From Actinomycetota bacterium (lineage in GTDB: Bacteria; Actinomycetota; Thermoleophilia; Gaiellales; Gaiellaceae): a stretch of 17,362 nucleotides of DNA. The notes under the pieces were generated by a model. It saw nothing but the letters and a program-made list of their open reading frames with translations. It did no database searches and was not told the DNA's origin. Both the position numbers and the translations under genes were made by a program. Positions 13,808 through 17,362 of the stretch are shown here, piece after piece (position 1 is the stretch's first letter; every line of letters starts with the position of its first letter). The DNA is taken from positions 1 to 17,362 of the forward strand of contig JACCRW010000011.1 in the NCBI GenBank assembly GCA_013813345.1, read 5' to 3'.

Positions 13808-15591
13808 GGGAGTTTCTGCTCGGGTTCGGCTCGATCATGCGCAGCGGCTGGCGGGCGAGCCCCCGCCGGATGGTGGTCGTCTTCGCGCTGATGCTGCTCG
13901 AGTACGTCAGCTGGCCTCTGGCCCCGCTCGTGCTGAAGGAGGTGACGGACGCCGTCGTCGCCCGCGACGTCGAGGGTGCGACCGTCGCCGCGGCGTTCCT
14001 CCCGTTCCTGGCGCTCCTGAACCAGATCGGTGGCCATCTCGCGCACGTCGTCTGGGTCGAGCTCTGCGATCTCAACCTGCTCCAGGTGAACCGCGAGCTC
14101 GGCGAGCTGAGTCACGGCCCGCAGGGCCTCGAGCATCACGAGCGGCCGGACTACGCGGACCGGCTCGAGCTGATGCGGAACGAGGGGAATCCGATGTACC
14201 AGTCCGTCCGCGTCTCCGTCCGCTCGCTCGGGCTCGCGGTCCAGCTCACGATCACGATCGTGATGCTGACGCTCCTCGAGCCGCTGCTGCTCCTGCTGCT
14301 CCTCTTCGCCCTACCGCCGCTCGCAACGGCACGCTGGGCGCACCGCCGCTTCGAGTTCGCGATCTGGGGCGACGTCGAACGCTCGCGAGAGGCGACGCAT
14401 CTGCTCGATCTCGCCGTGCGTGCGGACGCGGCCAAGGAGATCCGGATCTTCGGCCTCGAGGACGAGCTGCGAGGGCGGCTGCGGGCGAGCCGCGAGCAGC
14501 TCCGCAGGCGCCGCTTCCGGGCGGAGTACGAGGGCGTTGCGGTCATGTCCGCCGGACAGCTCGTCTTCGCGCTGGGCTACGTCGGGGGACTGCTGCTCGT
14601 GGTCCGCGGAGCAGTTGCGGGCGAGCACACGCCGGGCGACGTTGTGCTCGCAGTCACGCTCGCGGCGCAGATGAACACCCTCGTCTACGACATCGTCTTC
14701 GCGAGCGGGTTCCTCCAGCGCAGCGCCCAGGCGATGGCGAGGCTCGCCTGGCTGCGGGGTCTCATCGCGCGGCTCTACCCTCCGGCCACGCGCGCAGCGG
14801 CGGTGCCGGCACGACTGCGTGAGGGAATCCGCTTCGAGCGCGTCGGGTTCACGTACCCGGGAACCGAGACCGAGATCCTCAGGGAGCTCGACCTCGAGGT
14901 GCCGGCCGGCGCCACGATCGCCTTCGTCGGCGAGAACGGCGCCGGGAAGTCGACGCTCGTCAAGCTCCTCTGCCGCTTCTACGACCCGACGAGCGGACGC
15001 ATCGTCGTGGACGGCGAGGACCTGGCGCGCTTCCCGGCCGCGGACTGGCGCGAGCGGATCGCCGCGGGCTTCCAAGACTTCGTCCGCTTCGAGCTGGTCG
15101 CCCGGGAGAGTGTCGGCGTCGGCGATCTCGCGGCCGTGGAGGACGGCGCCGTGGTCGCCGCCGCGGTCGAGCGCGCCGCCGCGGACGACGTCGTGATGCA
15201 GCTCCCGGACGGCCTCGAGACGCAGCTCGGGAAGTCGCATGCCGACGGCGCGGAGCTCTCCGGCGGCCAGTGGCAGAAGCTCGCGCTGGCGCGGGCGATG
15301 ATGCGGACCGCGCCGCTCCTCCTGATCCTGGACGAGCCGACGTCGGCGCTCGACGCGCACGCCGAGCACGTCCTCTTCGAGCGCTACGCCGCATCGGCTC
15401 GCGCTGTCGCGAGAGCGACCGGCGGGATCGCCGTCTTCGTCTCGCATCGCTTCTCGACGGTGCGGATGGCCGACCTGATCGTTGTCATCGACGGCGGGGC
15501 GATCGTCGAGCAGGGCAGCCACGCCGAGCTGATCGCCCGCGGCGGCATGTACGCAGAGCTGTTCTCGCTCCAGGCCGCGGCCTACGGCTGA
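13804..15591 (+). CDS. ABC exporter half-transporter (fused membrane and ATPase domains)
   Basis: 595-residue exporter-type ABC half-transporter. It would act in the cytoplasmic membrane, most likely as a heterodimer with the preceding paralogue. The membrane domain occupies about 1-325, with hydrophobic helices near 22-45, 61-86, 142-172 and 247-270, and the AAKEIRIFGL motif at 209-218. The ATPase has Walker A GENGAGKST (376-384), Q-loop Gln424, signature LSGGQ (485-489), Walker B LLLILDE with catalytic Glu511, and switch His548 in SHRFSTVR. All ATPase residues look intact. The ATG at 13804 overlaps the previous stop (ATGA), with GAGG seven bases upstream. The gene end overlaps the end of the LacI gene by 10 bp, tail to tail. 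Substrate is unknown; a link to the sugar locus is suggested only by position. Confidence 0.93.
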   Translation: MREFLLGFGSIMRSGWRASPRRMVVVFALMLLEYVSWPLAPLVLKEVTDAVVARDVEGATVAAAFLPFLALLNQIGGHLAHVVWVELCDLNLLQVNRELGELSHGPQGLEHHERPDYADRLELMRNEGNPMYQSVRVSVRSLGLAVQLTITIVMLTLLEPLLLLLLLFALPPLATARWAHRRFEFAIWGDVERSREATHLLDLAVRADAAKEIRIFGLEDELRGRLRASREQLRRRRFRAEYEGVAVMSAGQLVFALGYVGGLLLVVRGAVAGEHTPGDVVLAVTLAAQMNTLVYDIVFASGFLQRSAQAMARLAWLRGLIARLYPPATRAAAVPARLREGIRFERVGFTYPGTETEILRELDLEVPAGATIAFVGENGAGKSTLVKLLCRFYDPTSGRIVVDGEDLARFPAADWRERIAAGFQDFVRFELVARESVGVGDLAAVEDGAVVAAAVERAAADDVVMQLPDGLETQLGKSHADGAELSGGQWQKLALARAMMRTAPLLLILDEPTSALDAHAEHVLFERYAASARAVARATGGIAVFVSHRFSTVRMADLIVVIDGGAIVEQGSHAELIARGGMYAELFSLQAAAYG

Positions 15592-16643
15592 TGCTCGGCG
15601 AGAGGAGTCGTCGGCGGCGCGGTCGAGCCGCGGACGACGAGCGTCGGCTCGAGGCACTCGAAGCCCGGCTCGCAGCCGGGATCGGCGATCCGGCGCAGCA
15701 GCAGGTGAGCGGCGCGGCGGCCGAGCTCGAGCGTCGGCTGCGCGACGACCGTGATCCCCGGATCGACCATCGACGTCCACGCCACGTCGTCGAAGCCGAC
15801 GAGCGAGACGTCCTGGGCGAGCCGGAGCCCTCGGACGCGCAGAACCTTCCAGGCATGCTCGGCGAGCTGGTTGTTGGCGGCGAAGATGGCGGTCGGCGCA
15901 TGCTCGTCGAGGAGCGCCGCGATCCGCTGCTCCGCATCCGGCGCGTGGAAGACGATCGGGAGGATCAGCCGCTCGTCCACGACCACGCTCGCCTCGGCAT
16001 GCGCTGAGCGATAGCCGGCGAGCCGCCCCGCGTCGGTCGTCCAGTCGGTATCGGCGACGAGGAGGCCGATCCGGCGATGACCGAGCTCGAGCAGGTGCGC
16101 GGTCGCCAGGCGGCCGCCCTCCTCGTTGTCGATCACGACGGCGTCGCAGGGCACCTCGGCCAGTTGCCGGTCGACCTCGACGACGTCGACGCCGTTCCTC
16201 GCGAGCAGCGAGGCGGCTGCGCTGTCGGCGGGCGTCATGATCACCCCGGCCGCGCGCATGGCGAGGAAGGTTCGTGCGAACGAGAGCTCCTGGGCACGGT
16301 CGCTGTTGTCGGAGACGAGCACCATCTGGTAGTCCGCCTCGCGGAGCGTCTGCTCGATGCCGGCGGCGAGCAGCGCGTAGAACTGATTGCCGAGATCCGA
16401 GACGGCGACACCGACGACGCGGCTCGTGCGCTGCTTCAGCGTTCGCGCCGACGCGTCCGGCACATAGCCGAGCCGCTCCGCCGCCTCGAGCAGGCGATCG
16501 CGCGCGGGCGGCGAGACGTAGCCACGGCCGCTGAGCGCGCGCGACGCGGTCGAGGCCGACGTTCCCGCCTCGCGCGCGATGTCCGCCAGAGTGACCTGAC
16601 GCGACTGCGCGCCGACGAGGCCGCCTCCCTCCCGCACGCTCAC
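15582..16643 (-). CDS. LacI family transcriptional regulator
   Basis: 353-residue DNA-binding repressor. The helix-turn-helix and hinge occupy about 17-75 (VTLADIAREAGTSASTASRALSG, then RLGYVPDASARTLKQ). A periplasmic-binding-protein-like sugar-sensing domain follows (VVGVAVSDLGNQFYALL, VVIDNEEGGRLATAHLLELGHRRIGLL, SLVGFDDVAWTSMVDPGITVVAQP). The GTG at 16643-16641 overlaps the TGA of the upstream glycosidase gene (GTGA), indicating coupling. A second in-frame GTG at 16637 is possible. The effector is presumably a sugar or glycoside from this locus. A candidate operator lies at 11899-11914 in front of the importer operon. The inducer and the regulon are inferred, the family is clear. Confidence 0.94.
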   Translation of the reverse strand: MSVREGGGLVGAQSRQVTLADIAREAGTSASTASRALSGRGYVSPPARDRLLEAAERLGYVPDASARTLKQRTSRVVGVAVSDLGNQFYALLAAGIEQTLREADYQMVLVSDNSDRAQELSFARTFLAMRAAGVIMTPADSAAASLLARNGVDVVEVDRQLAEVPCDAVVIDNEEGGRLATAHLLELGHRRIGLLVADTDWTTDAGRLAGYRSAHAEASVVVDERLILPIVFHAPDAEQRIAALLDEHAPTAIFAANNQLAEHAWKVLRVRGLRLAQDVSLVGFDDVAWTSMVDPGITVVAQPTLELGRRAAHLLLRRIADPGCEPGFECLEPTLVVRGSTAPPTTPLAEHQP

Positions 16644-17362
16644 GAGCCGGCCCGCCACTCCGCCCAGGTGCGACGCAGAGCCTCGTAGTCCCGCGGCTCG
16701 AACCGCTCGCCCGTGGCGTCCAAGGCGTGAGCGTAATACAGCGACGGGATCCCCAGAAGCGGCTTTTCCTCGACGTACTCGCGCCATTCGCGCAGAGTCG
16801 GGATCCGCCAGTCGTCCGTGTCGATCAGGAGCTCGGGACAGGCGGCCTGCGCGACGCGCGCGCGGTGGCGCATCTGGGGCAAGACCGAGGGCGCGCCCGT
16901 GACCATGTCATTCAGGCGGATCATGTCGGTGACGTCGACGAAGGCGGGGTGCGGCGTGTGCGTCAGCACGAGCGCGTCGGCCTTCGCCTCCTTCGCCGCC
17001 GCGTAGACGATCGCGAGCAGCTCGTGGAGGAGCGCAATCCCCCAGCCTGCGCCATGGGCGGTGAGCGAGTTGCCGCTCGGCGTGCGTGCCGTGAAGTCGA
17101 TCTTCAGGCCGTCGGCGTTGAGACCGCCGGGGGACAGCATCGCCTGAACGCTCGCGCGAAACGCCTCGCGTGCCTGCGGATTCGTCGGGTCGAGGGCCAC
17201 CGGCACGCCGTCCGGGTTGCGAACGCAGAGCTCGGCCGGCAGGCCTTCGGGATCCCAGGCCTTCCACCAGAGCAGCACCCTCTGGCCGCGCGCGTGACGC
17301 GCAGCGATCCAGCCGCGCAGATCGGGCCACTTCTCGGTGTCGGGCTCGTTCGTCCCGTACGC
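16640..17362 (-). CDS. TIM-barrel glycosidase, GH31/GH36-like, N-terminus outside window
   Basis: The C-terminal 240 residues of a larger protein; the frame is open to the right edge. The visible part has WPDLRGWIAARHARGQRVLLWWKAW, then LDPTNPQAREAFRASV and DGLKIDFT, then LLIDTDDWR. A strand-end D-x-L-K-x-D block and a DxTNPxAR block recall retaining alpha-glycosidases of clan GH-D and GH31 (alpha-galactosidase, alpha-glucosidase). The Asp in LKIDF would be the nucleophile, and an Asp of IDTDD a possible acid/base. The assignment to a family is by motif resemblance only. It lies directly upstream of, and overlaps, the LacI gene (GTGA junction). An apparent GTG at 17278 is internal because the homologous-looking sequence continues upstream of it. 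Confidence 0.65.
   Translation of the reverse strand, partial: AYGTNEPDTEKWPDLRGWIAARHARGQRVLLWWKAWDPEGLPAELCVRNPDGVPVALDPTNPQAREAFRASVQAMLSPGGLNADGLKIDFTARTPSGNSLTAHGAGWGIALLHELLAIVYAAAKEAKADALVLTHTPHPAFVDVTDMIRLNDMVTGAPSVLPQMRHRARVAQAACPELLIDTDDWRIPTLREWREYVEEKPLLGIPSLYYAHALDATGERFEPRDYEALRRTWAEWRAGS

Noticed and set aside
13460..15276. Identical bases around the LSGGQWQ motif in both ABC genes as a repeat element
   Set aside because: The match is confined to a conserved ATPase motif and is explained by paralogy and shared codon bias.
11950..15591. A single 1213-residue double ABC transporter
   Set aside because: The middle of this frame is Arg-rich nonsense while the true ATPase domain is read in the +1 frame over the same bases. 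It is two genes with a frameshift in the first.

Overview
This is a GC-rich window with almost gapless gene packing. It reads as a carbohydrate-utilisation locus from a high-GC bacterium, most likely an actinomycete. Codon third positions are strongly G/C, GTG starts are common, and a MalEFG-type importer sits with LacI and ROK proteins. A deep-branching class such as Thermoleophilia would fit, but I cannot fix the taxon from sequence alone.

Left block (positions 1-11852, minus strand, transcribed right to left). One long apparent operon starts at an extracytoplasmic sugar-binding protein. It continues through two MalF/MalG-type permeases, a ROK-family sugar kinase, a GmhA-like SIS isomerase, a GH38 alpha-mannosidase, a GH2 beta-mannosidase, a six-hairpin glycosidase-like protein and a GH1 beta-glycosidase cut by the left edge. 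Neighbouring genes overlap or lie within about 15 bp, several with ATGA or TAATG junctions. The logic is import of a mannose-containing oligosaccharide or glycoside, stepwise cytoplasmic cleavage, then phosphorylation and isomerisation. No importer ATPase is encoded here, so a shared MsiK/MsmX-type ATPase elsewhere is presumed.

Middle (11853-11949). This is the only real intergenic gap, about 97 bp, and it lies between divergent genes. It holds a plausible promoter for the sugar operon (TTGAAT, 18 bp, TACGTT), a LacI-type palindrome over the -10 box, and a strong AGGAGG ribosome-binding site.

Right-centre (11950-15591, plus strand). Two paralogous exporter-type ABC half-transporters with fused membrane and ATPase domains, joined by an ATGA overlap. 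The first is frameshifted near 12936-12940, between its membrane and ATPase domains.

Right block (15582-17362, minus strand). A LacI-family regulator lies downstream of, and coupled to, the C-terminal part of a TIM-barrel glycosidase that runs off the right edge. The regulator overlaps the end of the second ABC gene tail to tail by 10 bp.

The most unusual structures are a perfect 33-nt palindrome (16-bp arms, 1-nt centre) that fills exactly 11 codons inside the GH38 gene, a 12-bp perfect GC hairpin inside the first codons of the MalF-type permease gene, and the ABC frameshift. I saw no RNA genes, CRISPR arrays, insertion sequences or origins. No gene-free stretch exceeds 300 bp.
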